This document shows, piece after piece, positions 9,001-18,751 of a DNA stretch of 64,000 nt (position 1 is the stretch's first letter; every line of letters starts with the position of its first letter). The notes under the pieces are model-generated. The model searched no databases. It was not told the DNA's origin and worked only from the letters and a program-made list of their open reading frames with translations. Origin of the DNA: Anas platyrhynchos. Taxonomy: Eukaryota > Chordata > Aves > Anseriformes > Anatidae. Made by a program: the position numbers and the translations under genes. The stretch is from contig NC_092621.1 in assembly GCF_047663525.1 (NCBI RefSeq), forward strand, positions 76,684,501 through 76,748,500, in the 5' to 3' direction.

Positions 9001-11976
9001 GATGTTTCCCTTGGCTGCACTGAATGTGCTCATGCCAAAAGGCACTGGAAACACCAAAGGGACAGCTGTTGTCCTGGTGTGGTCGTGGTCTTCCTCCTGC
9101 AGAAGCACCTTGTGGTGCTGGAGCTAAGTTGTGAGCTGCGAGCCCAGCTCTGAGTAAGTGCCTCCAAGTGTAGTCCCATAAGCTAAGCCTGCTGTGTCTT
9201 TTCAGATTCCTGCCACCAATTCCTGGGAGGTCTGAGGAGGAGCTGAAGAAACCAACCCCTCCAGCTCATCCAAAGCCTAAGACCCCTGAGTGCCAGGATA
9301 ATCCTCAGGACCCTCCAACATCGGTACGCCATAGGCATTTCCAAACCAGGTTTCCCCTTGGAGACTCCAGAGCAGGGCAGAAGCAGCAGATGTGGCGGCC
9401 CACCGTCCCTGTGCTCCTGCCTGTGCCCAGCCCCGGGAGACTAATGCTTCATGCGGTTGTGTTTCCCTTGCCTGCAGAGGTGGCGCTCTGTGCGTGCTCA
9501 GATGGAAGAAAGACGGTACAGAATACTCATGGCCCACAAGCGCACAGAGCTTGAAGATGAAATCGGTGGGGAATATGATGCAATCCTACGGAGTAGGAGC
9601 AGAGAGCGAAAACAGGTATGTCACGCATTCAGAGCCCCCAGGAAAGAAAAGCCCCAAGAAGGCAATTCCCCCACTCCTTGGGAGGGAGGGGAGCAGTGCA
9701 GGTCTCTGGCACGGCAGCGTTGCAGTCCCCACCTGGCCAGGCAGGTGCCTGCTGTCTGCGCGCTCCCCTGCACGTTGCCGTGCGGGAGGAGCTGTTGCAA
9801 GAAGCAAAGGGCAAAGCCAGCAGCGAGCGGGGCATGGGCACCGGTCTGCTGAGGGACCGTACCTCCCTGCAAGGGAGCAGTGTCCGTAGTATTTGTGCCC
9901 TGAAGACTAAAGTGAGCCTGTGCAAGGCACCTGCCTCAGCAGAAGCACACACGCAAGAAGAAAGAACAGGCCCTGCCCTGGGCTTAGGGAGCAAGGGCTG
10001 CAGCCTTGAAAGCACTGTCTGTTGGAAAGAGACCCCATTGGAGAGGGTAGCCCGCAGCTGCTCAGAGCCATTTCCTGCAGGACTACACTGGGAGGGTCAG
10101 CCTCAGCTCCTTGCAGCAGGTCTTTAGGAGACTCTCTTCTGGTTTTGCAGAACCCTGTCTACCACCTCCTGGAGGGTGACCAACGTCCTTCGAGCATTGT
10201 AAGAAGGGAGTATGACAAGAAGGTGAAGGACAGGATGAAAGAGAATGTCAAAGGCCAAAGCCCTGCAAGTAAGAAGGCACCAGATGCCTCGAAGGAAGAG
10301 ACAAAGCCAACGAAGGCAACACAGACAGAGTAAGTGTGCACTGGTCCAGCTGAGACCTGGAAACAGCCCTGGAGGCCCTGAGCCCCTGAGCCGTGTTCTG
10401 GGGTTCCACGGCTTGTCGTCTTCCCCTTCCTCATGACACGGGAAGGAGCTGGGTGTGATGCCAACCCAGGGACCTCTCTGCACCCCATCACTGAGGCATG
10501 ACACAGGTCCCGAGGGGAAGGCTGTGGGTGCAAAGGGCCAAGGGGGCCGTGTCTGATGGTGTGCGTCTGCACGGGTTGTAACAACACATCCCACAGCTAG
10601 GGGCCCGAGTGAGGCCTTGGGGCAATTCTGTCCCTTCTTCCCCACACAAGTGGAGGAAGTCAGATGCTTTTGTGCCAGTGAGATGTTTCCCTGGGCTGCA
10701 CTGAACGTGCTCATGCCAAAAGGCACTGGAAACACCAAAGGGACAGCTGTTGTCCTGGTGTGGTCGTGGTCTTCCTCCTGCAGAAGCACCTCGTGGTGCT
10801 GGAGCTAAGTTGTGAGCTGCGAGCCCAGCTCTGAGTAAGTGCCTCCAAGTGTACTCCCATAAACTAAGCCTGCTGTGTCTTTCTAGATTCCTGCCACCAA
10901 TTCCTGGGAGGTCTGAGGAGGAGCTGAAGAAGCCAAAACCTCCAGCTTACCCACAGACTAAACCCCGTGAGCACCTGTCTTTTGCTGCTCAGAAAACAGC
11001 AACATCGGTACGCCATAGGAATTTCCCAGCCCCGTTTCCCCTTGGAGATTCCAGAGCAGGGCAGAAGCAGCAGCTCTGGCTGCCCACCTGTCGCTGTGCT
11101 CCTGCCTGTGCCCAAGCTCCGGAGACTCATGCTGCATGCGATTGTGTTTTCCTTACCTGCAGGGAGTGCACTATATGCGTGTTCTAACAGAGGAAAAACG
11201 GGAACAAGCGCTGATGGCCCACAGGCTCAAAACACGACAAGCTGAAGCGTGGAAAGAATATGATTCCAAGACGCAGAAGCTGCTCTTTGAACGAAGAAAG
11301 GTATGACATGGATTCCGAGCCCCGAGGAAAAAAAAAACGCAAGCAGGCACTTCGCTCTCTCCTTGGGAGGGAGGGGAGCAGTGCAGGTCTCCGGCACGGC
11401 AGCACTGCAGTCCCCACCTGGCCAGGCAGCTGCCTGCTGTCTGCCCGCTCCCCTGCACGTTACCATGCAGGAGGAGCTGTTGCAGTGAGCAAAGGGCAAA
11501 GCCAGCAGCGAGCTGGGCATGGGCACGGGTCTGCCGAGGGACTGTACCTCCCTGCGAGGGATGAGTGCCCGCTGGACCTGCACTCTGAAGACTAAAGTGA
11601 GGCTGTGCGAGGCACCTGCCTTCACAGAAGCACACATGCAAGCAGAAAAGGCAGGCCCTGCCCTGGGCTCAGGGAGCAAGGGCTGCAGCCTTGAAAGTGC
11701 TGGCTGTTGGAAAGAGACCCCATTGGAGAGGGTAGCCCACAGCTGCTCAGAGGGAGTTCCTGCAGCAGTGCACTGGGAGGGGCAGCCTCAGCTCCTTGCA
11801 GCAGTTCTTTAGGAGACTCTCTTCTGGTTTTGCAGAACCCCATCAACTCCTTGCAGATGTGTGACCGACGTCCTTCCTTCCACATGAGAAAAGAATACGA
11901 TGAGAAGCTGAAGGAGAGGATGATGCCTGTCAGTGGCCAAATAAAGAGTGCTGGTGCGGGCTGCCAGCTGGACTGA
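3008..11976 (+). CDS. CCDC81-like: CCDC81-like protein, gene copy L (18 coding exons, 794 aa predicted)
   Basis: Predicted exons: 3008-3080, 3469-3530, 3676-3829, 4219-4475, 4771-4856, 5305-5390, 5632-5737, A1 5872-5983, C1 6796-6974, A2 7524-7641, B2 7796-7933, C2 8468-8646, A3 9206-9323, B3 9478-9615, C3 10151-10329, A4 10887-11007, B4 11163-11300, C4 11836-11976. All junctions are GT-AG and in phase; the sum is 2,385 nt. Residues about 10-100 form a first HU-like domain (EIAQVWNSTCRYIRRQL, then NIGIGTFAVV). Residues about 100-210 form a second (IVEQCIHETLLLYAG, then FFFKGIGILTVR). A basic coiled coil follows at about 245-275, then four charged modules. CCDC81 proteins are known as HU-superfamily members linked to centrosome and protein-protein roles rather than DNA packaging. 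This copy is longer than the roughly 650-residue mammalian protein because of the modules. The start is chosen for the in-frame exon 1 and a favourable context (A at -3). Expression is not shown. Confidence 0.85.
5872..7523 (+). repeat. Internal exon-triplet module 1 of gene L
   Basis: First of four tandem modules, 1,652 bp from the start of exon A1 to the start of A2. It has exon A (FLPPI, then SEEELKKP), a damaged exon B (see 6138-6268) and exon C1 (VRNEYDQMLKRRI). The introns are also homologous to those of the other modules, so the duplicated unit was genomic DNA and not only exons. It is the most diverged of the four. Confidence 0.9.
6138..6268 (+). pseudogene. Broken exon B of module 1 (gene L)
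   Basis: The acceptor (cctgcag) and first codons (GVRSVRAQIE) match the other B exons. A 4-nt deletion after gaag then shifts the frame and gives TGA at 6183-6185. The donor is also changed: where B2-B4 end in CAG or AAG followed by gtatg, this copy reads catggcatgttt. Because B exons are phase 0->0, skipping B1 joins A1 to C1 in frame. The transcript is inferred to do so. Confidence 0.8.
7524..9205 (+). repeat. Internal exon-triplet module 2 of gene L
   Basis: 1,682 bp, with three intact exons: A2 7524-7641 (118 nt, phase 2->0), B2 7796-7933 (138 nt, phase 0->0) and C2 8468-8646 (179 nt, phase 0->2). Exon B carries RSVRAKIEERR and exon C carries HDQRPSFQLRMEYNEKLKER. Both resemble heptad-rich segments of CCDC81 proteins. 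Confidence 0.92.
9206..10886 (+). repeat. Internal exon-triplet module 3 of gene L
   Basis: 1,681 bp; A3, B3 and C3 have exactly the same lengths and phases as module 2. Exon B3 starts RWRSVRAQMEERR instead of GARSVRA, and exon C3 has GDQRPSSIVRREYDKKVKDR. Intron sequence between B and C is strongly conserved with modules 2 and 4. Confidence 0.92.
10887..11976 (+). repeat. Internal exon-triplet module 4 of gene L (terminal)
   Basis: A4 is one codon longer (121 nt), B4 is 138 nt, and C4 is the last exon. C4 keeps the core CDRRPSFHMRKEYDEKLKERM and then diverges (MPVSGQIKSAG...) to a TGA at 11974-11976 instead of splicing on. A C-type exon has thus become the terminal exon. Confidence 0.9.
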
Positions 11977-12375
11977 CCACACTGCTCCCTGCATGGCCTT
12001 TTTTTTTGCACAAAGGAGGAGAGGAGAAGCCCTGCAACTCCCGGTACTGCTCCCATGGTTGCGAGCCACCTCTCCCGGTGGAGGGCAGCTCGTGCAGGGG
12101 GGCCTCAGGCCCTGCGGCAGAGGGCTTCTCGCAGTGTTGACGAGGACTATCTGCCACCAGGGACTTGCTGCTTTGCAACAATGGCCGGGAATGACAAGCA
12201 GGCTTCTGTCTCTGGGACACCTTCCTTGCCATCCGTTCTACCATTTGTGGGCCCACAGACCCATTCTCCTGCTTTGGGGATTCCTTTGGGGTTTTCTCCA
12301 CATGCCCTCTCAGCACTTTAGACCTTCACTAGAAGTACTCTGCTTTTCCAGGTTCAATGTGCAAAAAAAGAAAAG
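11977..12375 (+). other. Downstream block of gene L, unassigned
   Basis: Unique-looking sequence after the stop codon, present behind all four gene copies (R1 30639-31037, R2 44953-45351, R3 59267-59665). It is open in both directions for short stretches (12055-12321 plus; 11930-12316 minus), but I recognise no family. No AATAAA was seen in it. It could be 3' UTR or a remnant of another exon, since it runs directly into a decayed HU-type exon. Confidence 0.4.
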
Positions 12376-12456
12376 GTGGTTTTTTAGCCGAGGCACTATT
12401 TGCTCCGCTGGACTTTGAGCAGATTGCCTCAGACATCCACTTCAATATTGATCGAA
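12376..12456 (+). pseudogene. Decayed second-HU-domain exon (exon 4 homologue), left
   Basis: The stretch gtggttttttag then ccgaggcactatttgctccg parallels the acceptor and first codons of exon 4 (4206-4290). The readable peptide LFAPLDFEQIASDIHF aligns with FIDPLDIEKIAAHIYF. It stops abruptly at retroviral reverse-transcriptase sequence at about 12456. It is far more diverged from exon 4 than the gene copies are from each other, so it comes from an older paralogue. Confidence 0.75.
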
Positions 12457-12876
12457 TTGGGCCTTTTCTTGAGATACGCTGTCCCCACTTAATCCCCCCA
12501 AAAATCAACAAGTTTATAGTCCACTGAATATATATATTCCTCTTGCATAGTTGTGGCTATTAGGTCATCTACATACTGTGCCTTTGCCTGGGAGTGAGCT
12601 CCAAGCCTCAAGCTCCTTTGCTAGCTGATTACCAAACATCGTCAGGCTATTTTAAGCCCTTGAGGTAACCCTGTCCAAGACAACTGAATCTTTCTGCCAT
12701 TTTATGGATTTTCTCACACAAAGGCAAATACTTTTTGACAAAAGAAGGCATCTTTCAAGTCCAACATGGTAAATCACACATGGTCAGTTTTGAATTTGGG
12801 GTAGATGTGCTCCAGGATTTCACTAGGCACCAGAGTACTTTTGGTACCTGTATTAACTTAAAAATTGGATTAGCTG
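12456..12876 (-). mobile_element. ERV reverse-transcriptase remnant, left (minus strand)
   Basis: Read on the minus strand it shows LDLKDAFF, then an LPQG-type motif and, in another frame, AQYVDDLIA. These are the usual order of reverse-transcriptase palm motifs. Several frameshifts and stops make it non-coding. It is separated from a protease remnant by an inserted CR1. Confidence 0.8.
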
Positions 12877-13267
12877 AGTCACAGAATCACAGAACTGGAG
12901 GGGTTGGAAGGGACCTCGAAAGATCATCGGGTCCAACCCTTCCACCAAAGCAGGCTGCCCAGGTAGGCGTCCAGACGGGCCTTGAATATCTCCAGAGAAG
13001 GAGACTCCACAACCTCCCTGGGCAGCCTGTCCCAGTGCTCCGTCACCCTCCCCGTGAAGAGGTTCTTTGGCATGTTGGTGCGGAACTTCCTGTGCTCTAT
13101 CTTGTGGCCATTACTCCTTGTCCTGTCTCCACAAACCACTGAAAAGAGGTTGGCCAAATCCCTCTGTCTCCCACACCTCAGCTATTTCTACGCATTGATG
13201 AGATCCCCTCTCAGTCTTCTTTTCTCCAGGCTGAACAGACCTAGGTCTCTCTGCCTTTCCTCATAGG
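12877..13267 (-). mobile_element. CR1 LINE 3' end, left
   Basis: A 5'-truncated CR1 element of about 390 bp. On the minus strand it encodes the CR1 ORF2 C-terminus (TGRVTEHWDRLPREVVESPS) and ends in the CR1-type terminal repeat ttctgtgattctgtgac. It sits inside the retroviral protease/reverse-transcriptase remnant, so it inserted after that element. Confidence 0.93.
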
Positions 13268-13395
13268 GAAGATAAGATAAGCTGCGTCTCTTTTACTTGG
13301 AGCTCCTTGGGCAAAACTTTATGCATGCTCCTGATTGTTTTGACAAATCTCTTCCCAACAAGGATTTAGCTGATCCTGGCAAATACAAAAATTGA
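13268..13395 (-). mobile_element. ERV protease remnant, left (minus strand)
   Basis: On the minus strand it reads AGSAKSLLGRDLSKQ, the end of a retroviral protease, interrupted by the CR1. Its outer edge (13395) mirrors the boundary of the tandem unit at 29619. Confidence 0.65.
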
Positions 13396-13433
13396 TGCGT
13401 GTAATACACAATAAATGTTTTTTTATTGTCTTT

Positions 13434-14018
13434 TGTATTATAAAAACAAGGAGTTTTGTTTGAGGACCGGGAGTTGCGAAAACTCCCTGCTGAAGTAAGG
13501 AGCTGTATAATGCTTGGCTAGACACTATGAAAATTCTTTTGCTTAATGTAACAAAAAAGAGAACCCCCTCCCCTTCTCTCCTTCTACATCTCAGTTGCCT
13601 CTTTTGTTCAAAGACCCTGCTGCAAAGCTCACATAACGATCTCCTGATAAGTTGCTAAACTAGTGTATCAACATCCTGCCTTCCTGTCTCACGCTGGGCC
13701 AACATGACCAAATAAAAAAAGAAGTTGAACAACGCTGAGGAAGACTGCAGCCTTCATCTCCACGACCACCAGAGGGACAGAAACGACCCCCTAGCAACAG
13801 TGCGCGCAGTCGCAGAATATACCAGGATGTGCTGCGTAATCCTGGAATTACCAAGATATAAAAAGGGACCCTGGTGGGGGTGAGGTGCGCGCCGTTGGTG
13901 GAGCCGAGACTCCCCGGCCGCCCAGCGCTGTTTTGCTTGCTGTTGCTTACTCAATAAATTCCTTTCTATTATTAATGCAATGCTCTCTGAAAATTAATTA
14001 AGGGGGCAACTTATAACA
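13434..14018 (+). mobile_element. ERV LTR, plus orientation, left (5' limit uncertain)
   Basis: It has a TATA box (gatataaaaaggg, about 13855-13865), AATAAA at 13953-13958, and a 3' end gggggcaacttataaca at 14018. That end is shared with the other LTRs here. The 5' end is either about 13434 (TGTATTATAA) or 13547 (TGTAAC). No primer binding site follows; instead a second LTR faces it. Confidence 0.7.
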
Positions 14019-14035
14019 GTAAGGGCTGCAGCCTT

Positions 14036-14205
14036 TGTTATAAGTCAGACCACACAATTTTCTGGTCTATTGAAATTCTTTTATTAACCAAGTAAGCAGA
14101 CACAAGCTAAATAGCGGTGGGCGGCTGGGGAGTCTCCGCTCCGCAACAGCATGCAACTTCCCTTTCCAGGGTTGCTGTTTTATAGCAGTCGAGTTCCAGC
14201 TTATG
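14036..14205 (-). mobile_element. ERV 3' LTR fragment, minus orientation, left
   Basis: It starts on the plus strand with TGTTATAAG (the LTR 3' end), contains aataaa (reverse: tttatt, about 14080) and a TATA-like ttttatagc (about 14169-14178), then runs into the end of an antisense integrase remnant. Most of U3 and env are missing, so this provirus carries a large internal deletion. Confidence 0.65.
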
Positions 14206-14990
14206 TTCGTCACAATGTGAGCTTCAGGTCTTTGTTTCCTGGAGCGATCTCCCACTTCTCGTCACATATGGGTCCTTTAACACAGCTGGCATGTGTCCAT
14301 CCTTTCTCCGCAGTCCGGACGACTGTTTCTGTGGTAAGCAAAACAACATAGGGGCCTTCCCCATCGTGGTGTTAAAGCAGTCTCTTTCCAAGTCTTAATT
14401 AGAATTGAGGGTGATCAAGTGGCAATTCCAAGTCATAGGGCACACCATATAGCATTTCAAAAGGAGAAATTCCTACATCAGTTCTGGTCTGTGTCCATAT
14501 GTTTAACAGTGCAAGGGGTAAGCATTTTACCCAAGAAGTCTTAGTTTCCAGCACAAGTTTTGTTAGTTGTTTCTTAATTTCACCATTCATTCGCTCTACC
14601 TTTCCAGAAGAGGAGGGGTGCCAGGGGCTGTGAAAATCCCACTCAATCTCTAAGGCCTGCTTTAATCCTTGCAGTAAAGCTTTACACCCATTCAGTCACG
14701 TGGTCAATTAGGACAGACAAGTAACTCAGTAAAGTCTACCTGTATACTTTGGAAAGGTCAAAGCCCTGGCTCCCGTCCCCCTCTAGATAGGTTACAGAAG
14801 ACCTTTTTATTTACCCTTTGACATCTAGTAGTACATCCTCTACATGTGTGCTTCCCTAAAGTATATATTCCTACATAGACATGCTTTCTTAGAACAACAT
14901 CACACATTGCTTGCACCTCCCAATGACTCTTCTGATGTAAAACAGTTAATATTTGCCTCATTATCACTTTATTCAGTATTTCTCTCCCAT
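14206..14990 (-). pseudogene. ERV integrase remnant, left (minus strand)
   Basis: On the minus strand: an H-H-C-C zinc-binding segment (LHQKSHWEV, then CRGCTT, 14758-14967), VDFTELL, then a C-terminal core (MNGEIKKQLTKL, 14399-14590) and the last segment (TTETVVRTAEKGWTHA). Stops and frameshifts break it, and the catalytic-core middle is largely lost. It is a relative of the intact integrase at 15101-16639, on the opposite strand. Confidence 0.8.
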
Positions 14991-15100
14991 CAGGGAGTAC
15001 CGATTTTCCTTAAAATGATTCACATATTTGTAACATTAATACCTCCTTGGGAGGTTGTAATTGCTCCAAAATCTTTTTTAGAATTTACCCAAATAGATAG

Positions 15101-16639
15101 GTGTGTGAGGAATGTTTTAACAAATATGCATATGGAGTGGTTCACACCTTTGGAAAGATTTGGGAGGAAAGAGGTTTAATTAATACGCAAGGGAAAAATC
15201 TTATACATCAAGAATTAATAAGGAAAATTTTAAAAGCATTAAGGGAACCTAAAGAAATAGCAGTAGTACATGTAAGAGGGCACCAGAAAGGATTGGAATA
15301 TCACACTAGGGGAAATAATCTAGCAGATAAAGAAGCTCAAGAAGCAGCTTTAAGAATTCAGGCTGCTAAAATCAATATAGTACAGGAAGAAGAAAGACAG
15401 GAAGAAGAAAAAGAAGAAGAAGAAAAGAGGTTCACTCCTGAAGAACGAACAAAACTGGAGAAAATAGGTGCTAAATTAGAACGAGGAAAATGGACATTGC
15501 CAGACGGACGAGAGATGTTACCGAAGGCTTATGCAAGACAAATATTGGAACGTTTGCATACACAAACACACTGGGGTACAAGAGCACTAAGTAATCATTT
15601 ACTTAAACAATTTGGTTGTATAGGGGTTTTTGAAATAGCAAAGCAAGTCACACAAGGTTGTTTAACTTGTCAGAAAATAAATAAGAAAATATTCCGACAG
15701 GCGGCAGCGGGAGGAAGAAAAACAGCATATCGGCCTTTTGAGAGAGTACAAGTTGATTTTACCGAACTACCTAAAGTAGGGAGGATCAAGTATTTGTTGG
15801 TAATTGTGGATCATTTAACACAATGGGTAGAAGCTTATCCTGTGGCACGAGCTACAGCACAAGTGGTGACAAAAATTTTATTGGAACACCTGATACCTAG
15901 ATATGGGATAATCCAGTACATTGATTCTGACCAAGGCACACACTTTACTTCTAAAATAATAAAATTATTATGTCAATCATTAGGTATTCAGTGGGAATAT
16001 CATACTCCGTGGCACCCACAAAGCTCAGGGAAAGTAGAGAGAATGAATCAAACAATAAAACAGCAATTGGCTAAATTAATGGTTGAGACACAAATGCCTT
16101 GGACTCGATGTTTACCATTGGCACTTTTAAACATAAGAACTAAATCACATAGTGAGACTGGATTATCACCATATGAAATGTTATATGGTATGCCTTATTC
16201 ACAGGGAATGCCTCTGGGAGACAATGTAGTTGAAGATCGTAGTATCCAGAAATATATAATTACTATTGGGAAAAGGTTGCAAGAACTAAGAGAAATTGGA
16301 ATACTGGTTCAAACACCACCTTTAGGATTTGCTATCCATAAAATACAACCAGGGGACGAGGTTTTAATAAAAACTTGGAAAGAAGAATCTTTACAGCCCC
16401 GGTGGGAGGGACCGTACCTTGTTTTACTTACCACCGAAACAGCTGTGAGAACAGCAGAAAGGGGTTGGACCCATGCATCCAGAGTAAAAGGACCAATAAA
16501 TACCAAAACTTGGAGGGTTGAGTCCGCTCCTGGGGAACTGAAATTAAAACTAAAAAGAACTAATATTCCGGAAATAGGGCATGCTTTACATGAAACACCA
16601 GAAGAAGGGGACAAGCAAGCCCGCAATGAAGAAAGGTGA
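15101..16639 (+). CDS. pol: ERV pol 3' part: RNase H C-terminus and integrase (512 aa open frame), left
   Basis: Open for 512 residues; the first Met is a convenience, since the 5' part of pol is missing. Residues about 8-87 are the end of RNase H (VVHVRGHQKG; last Asp in NNLADKEA, D76). A Glu-rich linker (95-109) follows. Integrase has an H-H-C-C zinc finger (H153, H157, C187, C190) and a complete D,D(35)E core: D219 in QVDFTE, D277 in DSDQGTHF, E313 in GKVERMN. A C-terminal DNA-binding-type segment (WTHASRVKGP) follows. Integrase joins viral DNA to host DNA. No stop or frameshift is seen within it. The class looks gammaretrovirus-like, but that is inference. Confidence 0.9.
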   Translation: MCEECFNKYAYGVVHTFGKIWEERGLINTQGKNLIHQELIRKILKALREPKEIAVVHVRGHQKGLEYHTRGNNLADKEAQEAALRIQAAKINIVQEEERQEEEKEEEEKRFTPEERTKLEKIGAKLERGKWTLPDGREMLPKAYARQILERLHTQTHWGTRALSNHLLKQFGCIGVFEIAKQVTQGCLTCQKINKKIFRQAAAGGRKTAYRPFERVQVDFTELPKVGRIKYLLVIVDHLTQWVEAYPVARATAQVVTKILLEHLIPRYGIIQYIDSDQGTHFTSKIIKLLCQSLGIQWEYHTPWHPQSSGKVERMNQTIKQQLAKLMVETQMPWTRCLPLALLNIRTKSHSETGLSPYEMLYGMPYSQGMPLGDNVVEDRSIQKYIITIGKRLQELREIGILVQTPPLGFAIHKIQPGDEVLIKTWKEESLQPRWEGPYLVLLTTETAVRTAERGWTHASRVKGPINTKTWRVESAPGELKLKLKRTNIPEIGHALHETPEEGDKQARNEER

Positions 16640-16983
16640 GAAGGCAAGACCGGGGCAGGACTCTCCACTGCGGTGTGTATAGTCTACCGAGGGAGGCAAC
16701 CCCTATGGGTATTGACTGCCGAGTGTGAGGGCCTCCACCGACTTCTCCCGCACTGAAATCAAGCTGTCCCAGAGAAAGAAACAAATGAGCAAACGGAAAA
16801 TGTATGTATATAGTAAGAATTTTTTTTTTTTTTTTTTTTTTTAACCTATTGTAATTAGTTTTCCAGGAGCTGAATCACCCTCGAAAGCCGAACAGTGACA
16901 CGAGTTTAAACAGATTCTGGAGGTGGATCCAACCCCAAGGCATTTCTCACACCTTTACGATACTCTCTGGACGACGCAGAAGG
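16640..16983 (+). other. ERV pol-env interval with T-tract, left
   Basis: 344 bp between the integrase stop and the env start, including a run of 23 T at 16820-16842. I see no further gene. An env splice acceptor is expected here, but none is certain. The mirror is 26031-26374. Confidence 0.5.
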
Positions 16984-18564
16984 ATGTTATACTTCCTGGT
17001 ACTATTCTTACAAGGGCAACTGAGCCATGGAAATAATTTTTTCATTTTGGGGGAGGAAGTGGCTAAGGCTTTTAATCTTAGCAATTGCTGGGTTTGTGGA
17101 GGACCAGGAGAAGCTGAAAGTTGGCCTTGGGTAGCTGGCCCAGTCGAACCTAAGTGGTGGGTTAGTAATTTGAGTGAGGTTCATGATGGAACACAGTTCT
17201 GGAAAGAGGAGGAGGACCCGTGGCAATTGCATTCATCAAGAAAAGGTATATATTGTTTAAACCGAACAGGAACAGTAAAAGTAGGAGAAAGCATTTGTAA
17301 ATGGACTCTGTCCCCTGGATATGAATGTACTGATCCTGAATGTGGACCTATAAACTGTACAGCAAGTAAAGGGAAATGGAATACCACACATGTCCAGCTA
17401 AAAAATGGGACTTGGCTGAGATGCTCATCTAAGGAATTTTTTGGGCCTGGGTGTAAAGCCATGGCAAGAGCACAATCAAAAGGACAATTTGACGTTCAAA
17501 TTTTGAGTTGTCAGCGTGATAACACCACCAGTGAACAGCATGTGGTAAAAGTCTACCGCTGGAGGTGGCAAAATGAGAATGGGACACAAGTTTCTTTTAA
17601 ACATTTCTGGTCAGCTCGTAATATGACAAATCGTGAAGGAGAAATTAGTTGTAATTGTGAGTGGGAATCTAGTGCGGGGGCTTGGAAGTGTATGTATACA
17701 AGCATTAATGAGGCAAACATTGTAACGGGGCCTCTTGGTAATGAGAACACCTTGTATTTTCATGCCCCAAGGAATAAAAAGGAGTGGGACGGTCCTTTTC
17801 CAAATGGGGTGTGGGCTTTAAGAGGACATTATTGGATATGTGGCAAACGGGCCTACAAAAGGCTACCAAAAGATTTGTCAGGAGTATGCTACGTGGGATA
17901 CATAAGACCTTTATTCTTTTTATTATCTCAAATACAAGGGAATCACTTGGGAATAAAATTATATGATGATATTGATATTGATAGGGAGAAACGATACATT
18001 GATACCTCTTTAGCCGGAGGTAGTGCTCAAAAATGGAGAGAAAACGAATGGCCTCCTGAAAGAATCATACAGTATTATGGACCAGCTACATGGAATCCAA
18101 ATGAGGTAATATCTGGAGCTCGAGAACCTATTTATAATTTGAATCGCATAATTAGGTTACAAGCAGTTCTCGAATTAATAACTAATCAAACAGCAACAGC
18201 TCTGGATCTCTTAGCTGACCAATCTACCCAGATGAGGAATGCTATTTTCCAACATAGAATGGTCTTAGACTATTTACTAGCAGAAGAAGGGGGTGTGTGT
18301 GGTAAACTAAATTATTCTAATTGTTGCTTACGAATTGACGATAATGGGAAAGTAGTTAAAAAGATAACCAAGGAAATTAGAAAATTAGCCCACGTCCCAA
18401 CACAAACCTGGAAGGATATGGAATGGGATTTATTTTCATGGCTGCCTGGTGGACCATGGGTTAGAAGAATGTTATTTTTTTTTGTTATGTGGTGTAATGA
18501 CGTTATTATTTGTACCTTGTATGATACCTTGTTTTACATTATTAATACGCCGGGTGATAAATAG
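16984..18564 (+). CDS. env: ERV envelope glycoprotein, long open frame with altered 3' end, left
   Basis: 526 residues open. Residues 1-16 are a likely signal peptide, and CWVC (35-38) is a CXXC motif of the surface subunit. Many N-x-S/T sites follow. REKR near residue 335 could be a proprotein-convertase site, but the sequence after it is not hydrophobic, so the cleavage position is uncertain. A C-x7-CC motif lies at about 439-448, in the transmembrane subunit. The break: in the T-run at about 18473-18483 the frame changes. The hydrophobic anchor and tail continue in a different frame (within 18449-18751), while this frame ends early at 18564. The product as it stands probably lacks its normal anchor. 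This is an old viral gene with no evidence of expression. Confidence 0.85.
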   Translation: MLYFLVLFLQGQLSHGNNFFILGEEVAKAFNLSNCWVCGGPGEAESWPWVAGPVEPKWWVSNLSEVHDGTQFWKEEEDPWQLHSSRKGIYCLNRTGTVKVGESICKWTLSPGYECTDPECGPINCTASKGKWNTTHVQLKNGTWLRCSSKEFFGPGCKAMARAQSKGQFDVQILSCQRDNTTSEQHVVKVYRWRWQNENGTQVSFKHFWSARNMTNREGEISCNCEWESSAGAWKCMYTSINEANIVTGPLGNENTLYFHAPRNKKEWDGPFPNGVWALRGHYWICGKRAYKRLPKDLSGVCYVGYIRPLFFLLSQIQGNHLGIKLYDDIDIDREKRYIDTSLAGGSAQKWRENEWPPERIIQYYGPATWNPNEVISGAREPIYNLNRIIRLQAVLELITNQTATALDLLADQSTQMRNAIFQHRMVLDYLLAEEGGVCGKLNYSNCCLRIDDNGKVVKKITKEIRKLAHVPTQTWKDMEWDLFSWLPGGPWVRRMLFFFVMWCNDVIICTLYDTLFYIINTPGDK

Positions 18565-18751
18565 TACATTGGTAATAACTTCAGTAAGAAAGGAAGGGAA
18601 TATGTCAATTATGATGCTTAAGGATTGGACCCTCCAAGAACAAACTGATGAAATCCAATTATTAATAACAGAAGAGACACGAATTGGGGATATTAAAAAG
18701 AAGATAAGGGATTGTGAGGAATGTTTTAACAATTCCAATTCGTGTCCATAA

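Noticed and set aside
10124..10789. 221-aa minus-strand open frame over exon C3 and the following intron, seen again in the other copies
   Set aside because: It is a shadow of conserved module sequence, with Pro/Ser/Cys-rich low-complexity translation and no independent start context.
13319..13525. Small open frame near the CR1 and LTR
   Set aside because: It spans the protease remnant and LTR boundary with no recognisable domain.
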